From: Microbacterium sp. Nx66
Lineage (GTDB): Bacteria; Actinomycetota; Actinomycetes; Actinomycetales; Microbacteriaceae
Length of the DNA: 64,000 bases
Direction: 5' to 3'
NCBI RefSeq assembly: GCF_904066215.1
Contig: NZ_LR880474.1
Coordinates: forward strand, 1,302,001 to 1,366,000
The number at the start of each line of letters is the position of its first letter. The first letter of the stretch is position 1. The notes under the pieces were generated by a model, which saw nothing but the letters and a program-made list of their open reading frames with translations, made no database searches and was not told the DNA's origin. Shown here piece after piece: positions 52,774 through 61,186 of the stretch. Position numbers and translations under genes: made by a program.

Positions 52774-53517
52774 TCAGTTGCCTTCGAGCGCCTGCCGCGG
52801 CGCGCTGCCGCCGGCCTTCAGCTCGGCGAGGCGCGCCTCGACCTCGGTGAGCTCCCCGAGGTCCTCGAGGCTCTCGAACTGGGCGTCGAGGCTCGAAGCG
52901 GCCAGTTCCGCCTTGCCCTGGGCGAGAGCCTCCTGGCGGCGGACCTTGTCCTCGAACCGTCCCAGCTCGCTGGTGGGGTCGAGCACGTTGATCGAACTGA
53001 CCGCGTCCTGCACCTTGGTCTGCGCCTCGGCGACCTTGGCGCGGGCGAGGAGCTCGCTGCGCTTGTTCTTCAGCTCGTTGAGCTTGTCCTTCATGCCGTT
53101 CAGGCCGCTCTTGAGCTTGTCGACGATCTCGGTCTGAGCCGCGATCTGCGGCTCGGCGCTCGTCGCCTCCCGCTCGGCGCTGATCTGGCGCTGCAGGGCG
53201 ATCTTCGCGAGGTTGTCGAACTTGTCGGCGTCAGCGCTGTTGCCCGAGCCGCGCATCTCGTCGGCCTTGCGGCTGGCGGCGAGGGCCTTGTTGCCCCACT
53301 CGGTGGCCGCCTGCACGTCTTCCTCGTGGTCGCGCTCCAGCAGCCGCAGGTTGCCGATGGTCTCCGCGATGGCGGACTCGGCGTCGGCGATGCTGTTGGT
53401 GTAGTCGCGGACGAGCTGGTCGAGCATCTTCTGCGGGTCTTCCGCAGAGTCCAGGAGGGCGTTGATGTTCGCGCGGACGAGGGTGGAGATCCGTCCGAAG
53501 ATGGACTGCTTGGTCAT
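52774..53517 (-). CDS. pspA: PspA/IM30-family envelope stress protein
   Basis: 247 residues, almost entirely coiled coil (TLVRANINALLDSAEDPQ at the N-terminal amphipathic helix, then heptads to residue 190), with a short C-terminal helix SLEDLGELTEVEARLAEL. PspA oligomers bind and repair damaged membranes. In actinobacteria the usual partner is ClgR or a membrane protein; here the gene immediately downstream of a TPM-domain gene suggests a pair. Lies 59 bp after that gene on the same strand. Confidence 0.94.
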   Translation of the reverse strand: MTKQSIFGRISTLVRANINALLDSAEDPQKMLDQLVRDYTNSIADAESAIAETIGNLRLLERDHEEDVQAATEWGNKALAASRKADEMRGSGNSADADKFDNLAKIALQRQISAEREATSAEPQIAAQTEIVDKLKSGLNGMKDKLNELKNKRSELLARAKVAEAQTKVQDAVSSINVLDPTSELGRFEDKVRRQEALAQGKAELAASSLDAQFESLEDLGELTEVEARLAELKAGGSAPRQALEGN

Positions 53518-53576
53518 GCGTGGTTCCTTTCAGAGGGGCGTCTTCGAGAGCTTGGCGTATGTGTCTGTGCGAGGGA

Positions 53577-55607
53577 TCAGAAGCGTCGACCTCCGGACCG
53601 TCCTCGTCCGCCACCGCGGGATCCGCCGCCGCCGAACCCGGAGCTGCGGAAGCCGCCCGAGGAGCGCCAGCCGCTGCTGCGCCGCGAGGAGCCGCCGCCC
53701 CCGCCGCCGGCGAGCAGTCCGCCGATGATCCCGCCGAGGATGTCCCCGCCGATGCCGGAGCCGGTGGAGCGGGACCCGGAGCCGCCGAAGACTCCGCCCC
53801 AGCCGTCGTCCGCGTAGGCGCCGGGGGAGTACGCGCGCAGGTCGGCCTCCGCCGCGGATGTGGCCTCGCGCGCGAGACCGAGGGCGCGCTGCGCCTCGGC
53901 GAGGGCGCGCTCCACCTCGGTCGTGCGCAGGGTGAGCGCCTGGGTGAGGGCGGCGTCCGCCGCAGCGAGCCGGGTGCGGGCGGTGGAACCCACCGTCCCC
54001 CGACGCGTTTCGATGAAGTCGCGCGCAGCGCGGATCTCCGACCCGGCCTGGGCGAGCGTCTGCTCGAGGAGCTGCTGTGCGCGACGCGCGCGGTCCACGG
54101 CTTCCCGCCCCTGGGCGATCGCGCCGTCGATCTGGGCGTTCGCAGCGGTGAGCGCGTCCAGGGCCCGCTGCGGGTTCCGCGGCGTGCCGAGGAGATCCTG
54201 GTGCGCCGCCCGCAACTGCGCGGTGACAGCGCCGGACGCGGCGGCCAGAGCGCCGGTCGGATCGGGGAGCTGCGATGCTGCGGTGACATCGGCCTCCAGC
54301 TCCGCCACGAGGGCCTGCGCCTGCGCTTCGATGGCGGACAGCTCGGCGCCGAGGGCGGTGATCGCCTGGACGAGCTGCTCGGCCTGTGCGACCGCCTGTT
54401 CGGCGGTGCGGATCGCGAAGGCGGCCTCTCCGCTGCGGCCGGCGGCCAGGGCCTGAGCCGCCGCATCGATCGAGCGATCCGTCAGTGCCGCACGTTCCTG
54501 AGCCTGCGCGGGGTTGTCCGCCACGGTGGCCAGCGTGCTCTGGTCGTACGTTCCGGAGAGAGCAGCGAGCGCGGGTGCGGCGGAGGCGAGGAGCGACATC
54601 AGTTCGTCCCGCTCTCGACGCACGCGCTCCAGCTCCTGCTGCGCGTTCTCCTGCAGCTTGCGCAGTTCATCGAAGGCCTCGGTGTTGTCGTCGAGGATGT
54701 CGTCGATCTCGTCCGCCAGCCGGATGATGCGGATGTGCCACGCGCGCCGGTCGTGGATGGAGTCCTCGATCTCGTCGTCGAGCTTCTGCCGCAGGTCGAA
54801 CGCCTCGGCGATCTTCGCCTTCGCCTCGTCGACGGCGCGGGAGAACTCCGCGGTCGCGCCCTCGCCGTACTGCGCCACGGCGAATCCCAGCTCCTCCCGG
54901 CTCGAGGTGATGGCGTTGTCGGCGCGGACGAGCGCGGCGCCTGCCTGCTGCTCCACCTGCGCATCGGTGAGCGTGGAGAACGGATCGGCGGGGTCCGGGG
55001 TCTCCGGCATGGCGCCCCGCTCGCGGATGGCTGCGCTGCGGCGCGAGCGACGGACCAGGGCCACGACGAGCCAGATCAGCAGGGCGGCCGCGACCACCCC
55101 GACGATGATCAGCATGACGCGGAGCGCTCCGGCGCCGCCGTCCCCCTGGATCTCGTCCGCGGCCAGTGTGATGGCGCCGACCCAGTCGCCGCTGCCGGCG
55201 AGCGGGGCGATGGCGTCCTCGATGGTGGCGAGCTGCCCGTCGCTCAACGGTCCGGAGGAGTCCGCGGAGATGTAGAGGCTGCGGCCCTCGACGGCGATCG
55301 CCAGCAGGTACTGTTCGGGGCCGAGCCGGTTGTCGTTCGCGACCTGATCGGCCCAGTCGACGCTGTCGCTCGGGTCGGTGAAGTCGTCGACGAGGACGAC
55401 GAAGAGGTCGGCGGAGGAGTTGTCGGTGAGCTCCTGCAGGCGCGACTCGACCTGTTCCTCCTCGGCGGGGGAGAGGACGTCGGCCTGATCGGTGACGTAC
55501 CCGGAGTCGAGCGTGAGCGGATCGGTCGCGGACGCCGCCGAGGCGGACAGCGCACCCGTCGCGACCGCGAGGGCCAGAGCACCCAGCGTCAGCCACCGTT
55601 TCGTCAT
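53577..55607 (-). CDS. TPM-domain protein with long coiled coil and Gly/Arg-rich tail
   Basis: 676 residues. Signal peptide (1-26, ALALAVATGALSASAASA), TPM domain (about 34-155: VTDQADVLSPAEEEQVESRL, ADLFVVLVDDFTDPSDS), one membrane helix (about 163-185), then about 430 residues of cytoplasmic coiled coil, ending in a 75-residue Ser/Gly/Arg-rich tail (GGGSRGGGRGRSGGRRF). TPM domains occur with PspA in several lineages. Start ATG 55607 behind GGAGGGAA. Likely senses the envelope outside and passes a signal to PspA. The coiled-coil half is shared with the protein at 8029-9354. Confidence 0.88.
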   Translation of the reverse strand: MTKRWLTLGALALAVATGALSASAASATDPLTLDSGYVTDQADVLSPAEEEQVESRLQELTDNSSADLFVVLVDDFTDPSDSVDWADQVANDNRLGPEQYLLAIAVEGRSLYISADSSGPLSDGQLATIEDAIAPLAGSGDWVGAITLAADEIQGDGGAGALRVMLIIVGVVAAALLIWLVVALVRRSRRSAAIRERGAMPETPDPADPFSTLTDAQVEQQAGAALVRADNAITSSREELGFAVAQYGEGATAEFSRAVDEAKAKIAEAFDLRQKLDDEIEDSIHDRRAWHIRIIRLADEIDDILDDNTEAFDELRKLQENAQQELERVRRERDELMSLLASAAPALAALSGTYDQSTLATVADNPAQAQERAALTDRSIDAAAQALAAGRSGEAAFAIRTAEQAVAQAEQLVQAITALGAELSAIEAQAQALVAELEADVTAASQLPDPTGALAAASGAVTAQLRAAHQDLLGTPRNPQRALDALTAANAQIDGAIAQGREAVDRARRAQQLLEQTLAQAGSEIRAARDFIETRRGTVGSTARTRLAAADAALTQALTLRTTEVERALAEAQRALGLAREATSAAEADLRAYSPGAYADDGWGGVFGGSGSRSTGSGIGGDILGGIIGGLLAGGGGGGSSRRSSGWRSSGGFRSSGFGGGGSRGGGRGRSGGRRF

Positions 55608-55716
55608 CGTGTTCCCTCCGACCGGCAGCCGAGCCCCATGTGTCGAGTCTATGCACTGGGTACGACACGCGACAGCACTCGCGCGCGTCTCGGCGTTCGC
55701 CCTCAGCGGAGGCACA

Positions 55717-55722
55717 TACGCT
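55717..55722 (+). promoter_or_regulatory. -10 hexamer of DUF3097 promoter
   Basis: TACGCT ends seven nt before ATG 55730. Confidence 0.5.
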
Positions 55723-55729
55723 GGAAGGC

Positions 55730-56569
55730 ATGGACGACAGGTACGGATCGGACGTGCTGGCGGCGGGCTGGCGCGAGCGCGGCGCGAAGCCGGTGCCGCA
55801 GGTGCCCGCGGAGGTCGATCTCGTGGTCGAGGTCGCGGCGGACGGGTTCTGCGGGGCCGTGACGAAGGTGCAGGGCGGCACCGTGGAGCTCGAGGACCGG
55901 CTCGGCCGGCGGCGCCTGTTCCCCCTCGGCGGCGGCTTCCTCATCGACGGAGCTCCGGTCCGCCTCGCCGCCCCGGCGGCGTCCGCACAGGGACCCCGTC
56001 GCACGGCCTCCGGATCTTTCGCGGTGGCGGATCAGCGGGCGCGGACGGCGCTGCCCAGCCGCATCCTCGTCGAGGGGCGGCACGACGCCGAGCTCGTCGA
56101 GAAGGTGTGGGGCGCCGACCTGCGCGTCGAGGGCGTCGTCGTCGAGTACCTGCAGGGCGTGGATCTGCTCGACGAGCTCCTCGCCGCTGAGCCCCCGAGT
56201 GCGCGACGGCGGTACGGAGTCCTCGTCGACCACCTCGTGCCGGGGTCGAAGGAGTCCCGCATCGCCGAGGCGGTCGCCCGCGGCCCGCACGGCCGGCACG
56301 TCCGCATCGTGGGCCACCCGTTCGTGGACGTCTGGCAGTGCGTCACCCCTCGGGCACTCGGCATCGCGGCATGGCCCGAGATCCCGCGCGGCGTCGACTG
56401 GAAGACCGGCATCTGCCGCGCGTTCGGCTGGCCGCACGAGACCCAGGCCGACACGGCGAGGGCCTGGCAGCACATCCTGTCGAAGGTCACGACCTACCGC
56501 GACCTCGAGCCCGCGCTCCTCGGGCGGGTGGAGGAGTTGATCGACTTCGTCACCGCGCCCGCGGGGTGA
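55730..56569 (+). CDS. DUF3097 family protein
   Basis: 279 residues. Matches the actinobacterial DUF3097 pattern throughout: RYGSDVLAAGWRERG at the start, a TOPRIM-like core LPSRILVEGRHDAELVEKVWG, VVVEYLQGVDLL and LVDHLVPGSKESRIA, then IVGHPFVDVWQ. The E-GxxDxE-like arrangement (VEGRHDAEL) and the DHLVPGSKES acidic strand suggest a metal-dependent nucleic-acid enzyme, but this is not demonstrated. Divergent from the TPM/pspA operon. Confidence 0.9.
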   Translation: MDDRYGSDVLAAGWRERGAKPVPQVPAEVDLVVEVAADGFCGAVTKVQGGTVELEDRLGRRRLFPLGGGFLIDGAPVRLAAPAASAQGPRRTASGSFAVADQRARTALPSRILVEGRHDAELVEKVWGADLRVEGVVVEYLQGVDLLDELLAAEPPSARRRYGVLVDHLVPGSKESRIAEAVARGPHGRHVRIVGHPFVDVWQCVTPRALGIAAWPEIPRGVDWKTGICRAFGWPHETQADTARAWQHILSKVTTYRDLEPALLGRVEELIDFVTAPAG

Positions 56570-56598
56570 CCGCGTCCGGCCGCGGGACCGCCGGCGAC

Positions 56599-56604
56599 TA
56601 CCCT
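56599..56604 (+). promoter_or_regulatory. -10 hexamer of leaderless trmB promoter
   Basis: TACCCT ends six nt before ATG 56611. Confidence 0.55.
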
Positions 56605-56610
56605 GGATCC

Positions 56611-57336
56611 ATGCCCGAACCGCGTACCTTCCGCGACGAACCGGTGTCCTTCGTGCGTCGGAGCGGCCGGATGTCCGAGGCGCAGGAGCGCGCCTTCACC
56701 GATCTCGCCCCGCACTATCTGCTGGATGTCCCGCGCGCGGTGGCATGGACCTCCGTGCACCCCGAGGCGCGGCTGGACGTCGCCGCCGAGTACGGCCGGG
56801 AGGCCGATCTCTTCGTCGAGATCGGGTCCGGCCAGGGGCATGCCATCGTCGCCGCCGCGTCGAGCCGTCCGCACGACGACTTCCTCGCGGTGGAGGTCTT
56901 CCGTGCGGGGCTCGCCCGGACCATGCTCGACGCCGACCGCGCGGGTGCACAGAACCTCCGCGTCGTGGAGGCCAATGCGCCGGAGGTGCTCTCCTCGTAC
57001 CTGCCGGAGGCAGCGGCGGCCGAGGTGTGGATCTTCTTCCCCGATCCCTGGCACAAGAAGCGCCACACGAAGCGTCGCCTGGTGCGCCCGGGATTCGGGG
57101 ACACGGCCGCCAGGGCGCTGCGCGACGGCGGCCTCCTCCGGCTCGCGACCGACTGGGAGGACTACGCACTGCAGATGCGGGAGGTGCTCGACGCCGAGCC
57201 TCTGTTCGAGCGGGCCTTCGAGGGCGACTGGGCCGAGCGGTTCGACGGCCGCGTCATGACCGCTTTCGAGCGGAAGGGCCGCGCGAAGGGCCGCGACATC
57301 CGCGATCTCGTGTACCGCCGACGGGATCGTGCATGA
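56611..57336 (+). CDS. trmB: tRNA (guanine-N7-)-methyltransferase
   Basis: 241 residues. SAM-binding motif VEIGSGQGHAIV, then the TrmB signature IFFPDPWHKKRHTKRRLV, and RLATDWEDYALQM. Methylates G46 of the tRNA variable loop. ATG start set by the promoter. Overlaps the next gene by ATGA. Full length. Confidence 0.96.
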   Translation: MPEPRTFRDEPVSFVRRSGRMSEAQERAFTDLAPHYLLDVPRAVAWTSVHPEARLDVAAEYGREADLFVEIGSGQGHAIVAAASSRPHDDFLAVEVFRAGLARTMLDADRAGAQNLRVVEANAPEVLSSYLPEAAAAEVWIFFPDPWHKKRHTKRRLVRPGFGDTAARALRDGGLLRLATDWEDYALQMREVLDAEPLFERAFEGDWAERFDGRVMTAFERKGRAKGRDIRDLVYRRRDRA

Positions 57337-58184
57337 CGGAGGCCTCTCCGAGTGCGCCCATGGGGGTGCGCCTCGTCCCCGCGGCGCTGGTGTGCGCGGC
57401 CGCCCCGGCCTTCTTCGTCGTGGCGCTGCCCTGGCTCGGCTGGCTGCTGCTGGCGCTGGGCGTCGGTGCCGCCCTGCTCGTGGAGCGCCGCGGCGAGCCG
57501 CTGACCGGGGCCGACGGATCCCGGCGGCCCTCGCTCACCCGTGACCTCTCGCTGATCGCGCTCGGCATGCTCATCGTGAGCGTCATCCCGCTCGCGGCGG
57601 AGCTCGACAACCTGGCCATGCTGCGCTTCGCCCTCGCGCTCGGCGGTGCGGTGCTCGTGCCGTATCTGCTCTCGCGGTTCGCCTTCCGCGACCGGGCGAT
57701 CCGGTTCCCCTGGCGGACCGGGCAGCGCTGGGGACTGCTCCACTGGGGCTGGCTCGTCGCGGTGCTGGTGCTCGGCTGGCTGATCCTGCCCTTCTACTTC
57801 ATCACCAGCGGCGTCTATCAGAACTGGCCCGTGGTGGACACGCCCGATCTCATCGCGCGGCTGTTCGTCGGCGTCGGCGCGGTCGGCATCTGGGATGAGC
57901 TGTTCTTCATCTGCACCGTCTTCGCGCTGCTGCGTCGCCATTTCCCCGATGCGCTGGCGAACGTGCTGCAGGCCGTCGTCTTCGTCTCCTTCCTCTGGGA
58001 GCTCGGCTACCGGGAGTGGGGGCCGCTGCTGACCATCCCGTTCGCGCTGCTGCAGGGGTTCATCTTCCTCCGCACCCATTCGCTGGCCTACGTCGTCACG
58101 GTGCACCTCCTCTTCGATGCGGTGGTCTTCGCCGTCCTCGTCCACGCCCACAACCCCGGGCTCCTGCCGATCTTCCTGGTCTGA
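57333..58184 (+). CDS. CPBP-like intramembrane protein with degenerate active-site motifs
   Basis: 283 residues, about seven helices. The C-terminal half resembles the CPBP/Abi fold: IWDELFFICTVFALLRR stands where EExxxR is expected, and TVHLLFDAVVF where the H-containing third motif is expected. The first glutamate is Asp and the arginine is Ile, and no histidine is seen in the middle motif, so prenyl-protease activity is doubtful. [14 protein letters not shown] trmB. Function unknown. Confidence 0.68.
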   Translation: MTEASPSAPMGVRLVPAALVCAAAPAFFVVALPWLGWLLLALGVGAALLVERRGEPLTGADGSRRPSLTRDLSLIALGMLIVSVIPLAAELDNLAMLRFALALGGAVLVPYLLSRFAFRDRAIRFPWRTGQRWGLLHWGWLVAVLVLGWLILPFYFITSGVYQNWPVVDTPDLIARLFVGVGAVGIWDELFFICTVFALLRRHFPDALANVLQAVVFVSFLWELGYREWGPLLTIPFALLQGFIFLRTHSLAYVVTVHLLFDAVVFAVLVHAHNPGLLPIFLV

Positions 58185-58223
58185 CGGGGTGACTTCCCGG
58201 TCGTCAGCGGTCACACTCGATGC

Positions 58224-59300
58224 ATGACCGAGTGGGTGCTGCACGTCGACATGGATCAGTTCATCGCGGCAGTCGAGGTGCGGCGCCGTCCGGAGCTGGC
58301 CGGCCGTCCTGTCATCGTCGGGGGACGCGGTGATCCGACCGAGCGGGCCGTCGTCTCGACGGCGTCGTACGAGGCCCGCGCGTTCGGCATCGGGTCGGGC
58401 ATGCCGCTGAAGATCGCGGCGCGGAAGGCGCCGGAGGACGCGGTGTTCCTGCCCGTCGATCACGCGGAGTACGAGCGGGCATCGGACGAGGTGATGGCCG
58501 CGCTGCGTGCGCTGCCGGACGTGGTGCTCGAGGTGGTGGGGTGGGACGAGTGCTTCCTCGGAGTCGCGACCGATGATCCGGAGGGCGTCGCGCGGGCCGC
58601 CCAGCGGGCGGTGGAGGAGGCCACCGGCCTGCACTGCTCGGTGGGCATCGGCGACAACAAGGTGCGGGCGAAGATCGCGACCGAGTTCGGCAAACCGCGG
58701 GGGGTCTTCCGGCTGACCTCCGACAACTGGTTCGCGGTGATGGGCGACCGGCCGACGCGTGACCTGTGGGGCGTGGGGCCGAAGGTGCAGAAGCGGCTGG
58801 CGACCCACGGTATCGCGACGGTGCGCGAGCTCGCGGCCGCGGACGAGGAGACGCTGGTCGCGGAGTTCGGTCCGAAGATGGGGCGGTGGTATCTGGGTCT
58901 GGGCTCGGGGCTGGGGCCACGGATCGTCGACGACACCCCGTGGGTGGCCCGGAGCCACAGTCGAGAGACCACGTATCAGCAGAACCTCACGACACGCGAC
59001 GCGGTACAGGATGCGCTGCGCGAGCTCGCGGGCCACGCGTTCGACGACTGCGCCGTCGAAGGGCGCCCGGTCACCCGGGTGCACCTCAAGGTGCGGTATG
59101 CGCCGTTCGAGACGAAGACCTTCGGCCGGAAGCTCCCGGACCCCACGACGGAACGAGAGGACGTGGTCGCGATGGCACTCGCTCTCGGCGAGACCCTCGA
59201 CGCCGACCGGGAAGTGCGGCTGCTCGGTGTCCGTGCCGAGATGACCATGCCCGACGAGCCGGACGGCGCGGAACGCACCCCCGTGCGCGGTCGCATCTGA
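58224..59300 (+). CDS. DinB2-type Y-family DNA polymerase
   Basis: 358 residues. Catalytic carboxylates D9 (HVDMDQF), D108 and E109 (GWDECFLG) are intact, with the helix-hairpin-helix ATHGIATVRELAA and little-finger domain complete. It has the short N-terminus and the PVIVGGRGDPTERAVV pattern of mycobacterial DinB2. The steric-gate position, phenylalanine or tyrosine in classical DinB, is Ile14 here, and DinB2 of M. smegmatis has a leucine. The C-terminus lacks an obvious beta-clamp peptide. An error-prone or ribonucleotide-tolerant repair enzyme by homology. Confidence 0.9.
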   Translation: MTEWVLHVDMDQFIAAVEVRRRPELAGRPVIVGGRGDPTERAVVSTASYEARAFGIGSGMPLKIAARKAPEDAVFLPVDHAEYERASDEVMAALRALPDVVLEVVGWDECFLGVATDDPEGVARAAQRAVEEATGLHCSVGIGDNKVRAKIATEFGKPRGVFRLTSDNWFAVMGDRPTRDLWGVGPKVQKRLATHGIATVRELAAADEETLVAEFGPKMGRWYLGLGSGLGPRIVDDTPWVARSHSRETTYQQNLTTRDAVQDALRELAGHAFDDCAVEGRPVTRVHLKVRYAPFETKTFGRKLPDPTTEREDVVAMALALGETLDADREVRLLGVRAEMTMPDEPDGAERTPVRGRI

Positions 59301-59301
59301 C

Positions 59302-59703
59302 TCAGTCGCGGACCATTGCGGCGATCGCGCTCACCTCGATGAGTGCTCCGGGCACGCCGAGGCCCGCCACCCGTGCGGCGGTCACCAGGGGCGGGGCGCC
59401 CTCTCTGGCGAGCGTGGCGGCCACGGCGCCGTACGCCGCGCGCAGATCTGCCTCCTGATCGATGAGGACGGTCCAGCTCACGACGTCGTCGAGCGTCGCC
59501 CCCGCGGACTCCAGTGCGACTCGGGCGTTGTCGAGAGCGCGAAGGGACTGCGCGGCCACGTCGGGGGAGACGACGGCACCGGAGGCATCGACGCCGTTCT
59601 GCCCTCCGATGTAGACGGTGGTCGCCCCGGGCGGGACGACAGCGGCGTGACTGAAGGCAGGGCTGCGGACGAGGCCGTCCGGTTGCAGGAAGGTGATGTC
59701 CAT
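59302..59703 (-). CDS. RidA/YjgF-family protein
   Basis: 133 residues. Rid fold with VYIGGQNGVDASGAVV, ALDNARVALESAGATLDDVVSWTV and the C-terminal AARVAGLGVPGALIEVSAIA. The residue corresponding to the enamine-deaminating arginine (expected after Arg-Val near the end) is represented by AARVAGL, which fits the wider Rid group and perhaps not RidA proper. Convergent with dinB, one base apart. Start ATG 59703. Confidence 0.88.
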   Translation of the reverse strand: MDITFLQPDGLVRSPAFSHAAVVPPGATTVYIGGQNGVDASGAVVSPDVAAQSLRALDNARVALESAGATLDDVVSWTVLIDQEADLRAAYGAVAATLAREGAPPLVTAARVAGLGVPGALIEVSAIAAMVRD

Positions 59704-59747
59704 GCGCAGATCATGCCCGAGGGCACCGACATCGCGCACCCCTGGTC

Positions 59748-60581
59748 TCACACGGGGTCGGACGGGACGAGCGGTGGTGGGGCCGGGACGCTGGTCACCG
59801 TGCCGGTCGTGCCGAGGTTGCCGAGGGCATCGAAGACCGCGATCACGACCGCGGCACTCGCCACGGCACCGTGCAGCGGGTGGTGCCAGAACTGCAGCCG
59901 CGCGGTCAGCCGGTCTGCGCTCACGCTGACCACGAGTGCCCGCACGCCCTCGTGCCGGTGCACGCCCTCCGCCGTCCTGGCCGCGTCGACGAGCGGCGCG
60001 AGCAGATCATCGATCCCGGTCGTCCCGTCCCGCCGGACCCGCACCTCCACCTCGCTGCGCCGGGCGCCATGGGTGGAGTCGTTGACGACGGGATCCGAGA
60101 GCAGGCGCGCATTGGGGATGTGGAGGGTGCGCCCGTCGACGGTGTGCAGGATCACCGCGCGGGCGTTGAGCTCGGTCACGGTCCCGGCGATGACCGAATC
60201 CAGGGCCTCCACGACGATCTCGTCGCCGATGCGGACCGTCTGCCGTGCCTGCAGCAGCACACCGGCCGCGAAGTTGTCGGCGACGCCGCGGAGGACGAGG
60301 ATCGCCACGATGCCGAGGATGACGACGATCGCGAGCAGAGGCTGGACGTTGGCGCCGAGCATCGCGAGCGCGATGCCGAAGCCCAGCAGGAGGATGGCGT
60401 AGCCGACGAACTGCGCGATCGCCGTCCCGACGGCGGCGGAGATCCCGGGGGCACGCCGGAGCAGGGCTGTGGTGCCCCGGCGTGCGAACCGCGAGATGAT
60501 CCAGGTCGCGAGGGCGACGAGCAGGGCGAGCAGCAGCTGCCACCAGTCGATGTCGGTGGGCAGCAGATCCTGCAGGTCCAT
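59748..60581 (-). CDS. MscS-family mechanosensitive channel
   Basis: 277 residues. Three helices in the first 110 residues, the pore-lining helix having the Gly/Ala pattern VILGIVAILVLRGVADNFAAG, followed by the beta domain VRIGDEIVVEALDSVIAGTV and LHIPNARLLSDPVVN. Small-conductance channel that opens under hypo-osmotic tension. GAGGAGC precedes the ATG. No cysteine-rich or ligand domains. Confidence 0.92.
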   Translation of the reverse strand: MDLQDLLPTDIDWWQLLLALLVALATWIISRFARRGTTALLRRAPGISAAVGTAIAQFVGYAILLLGFGIALAMLGANVQPLLAIVVILGIVAILVLRGVADNFAAGVLLQARQTVRIGDEIVVEALDSVIAGTVTELNARAVILHTVDGRTLHIPNARLLSDPVVNDSTHGARRSEVEVRVRRDGTTGIDDLLAPLVDAARTAEGVHRHEGVRALVVSVSADRLTARLQFWHHPLHGAVASAAVVIAVFDALGNLGTTGTVTSVPAPPPLVPSDPV

Positions 60582-60619
60582 GCCGCGGGCTCCTCGCGAT
60601 GGTGGGGGCCGGCCGCGGC

Positions 60620-61006
60620 CTACTGCAGCGCCTTCGCCTTGATGAGGGAGTACTCGTCCGGCGTGATGGTGCCGGCGTCGAGGAGTGCCTTGGCCTTCGC
60701 GATCTCCTCGCTCGGACTGCTGCCGGCGACCTGCTGGATGTAGGCGTTCGCGGCCTCCTGCGCCCGACGCGCCTCGGCGCTGCTGCGTTCGGCCATGCCG
60801 TTGCCGCGGGCGATGAGGTAGACGAGGGCGGTGAGGAACGGCACGAAGATCAGGAAGAGGATCCACACGGCCTTCCACCAGCCGCTCAGCTTGTGGTCGC
60901 GGAACAGGTCTCCGATGATCGCGAACAGAGCGAAGAGGTACGCGGTGAAGGCGAAGATCCACAGGAACCACCAGATGATGTCCCAGAACGATGCCCAAAA
61001 TCCCAT
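60620..61006 (-). CDS. PLDc_N/SHOCT-domain small membrane protein
   Basis: 128 residues. Two helices in the first 70 residues (WDIIWWFLWIFAFTAYLFAL and AVWILFLIFVPFLTALVYL, with GDLFRDHKLSGWWKAVW between, the PLDc_N pattern), then a linker and a SHOCT motif IAKAKALLDAGTITPDEYSLIKAKAL. Common in actinobacteria, usually of unknown role in membrane or stress complexes. AAAGGAG lies before the ATG. Same strand as the mscS gene, 38 bp apart. Confidence 0.88.
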   Translation of the reverse strand: MGFWASFWDIIWWFLWIFAFTAYLFALFAIIGDLFRDHKLSGWWKAVWILFLIFVPFLTALVYLIARGNGMAERSSAEARRAQEAANAYIQQVAGSSPSEEIAKAKALLDAGTITPDEYSLIKAKALQ

Positions 61007-61186
61007 GACTGCTCCTTTCTCGGTGCCGCCGTCGCCGGGGCACGCTCGGAACATACCGGCGGCCGTGACCCTCCGCACCGGTTCCGTGGGGAGTTCACCC
61101 GGGTGACTCGGGTCCGCGACGCGTCCTCGGCCGGACGCCGCCGGAGCGTCGGCAGTACGCTTCCCTCGACGGCGGAGGGAGCCCCG

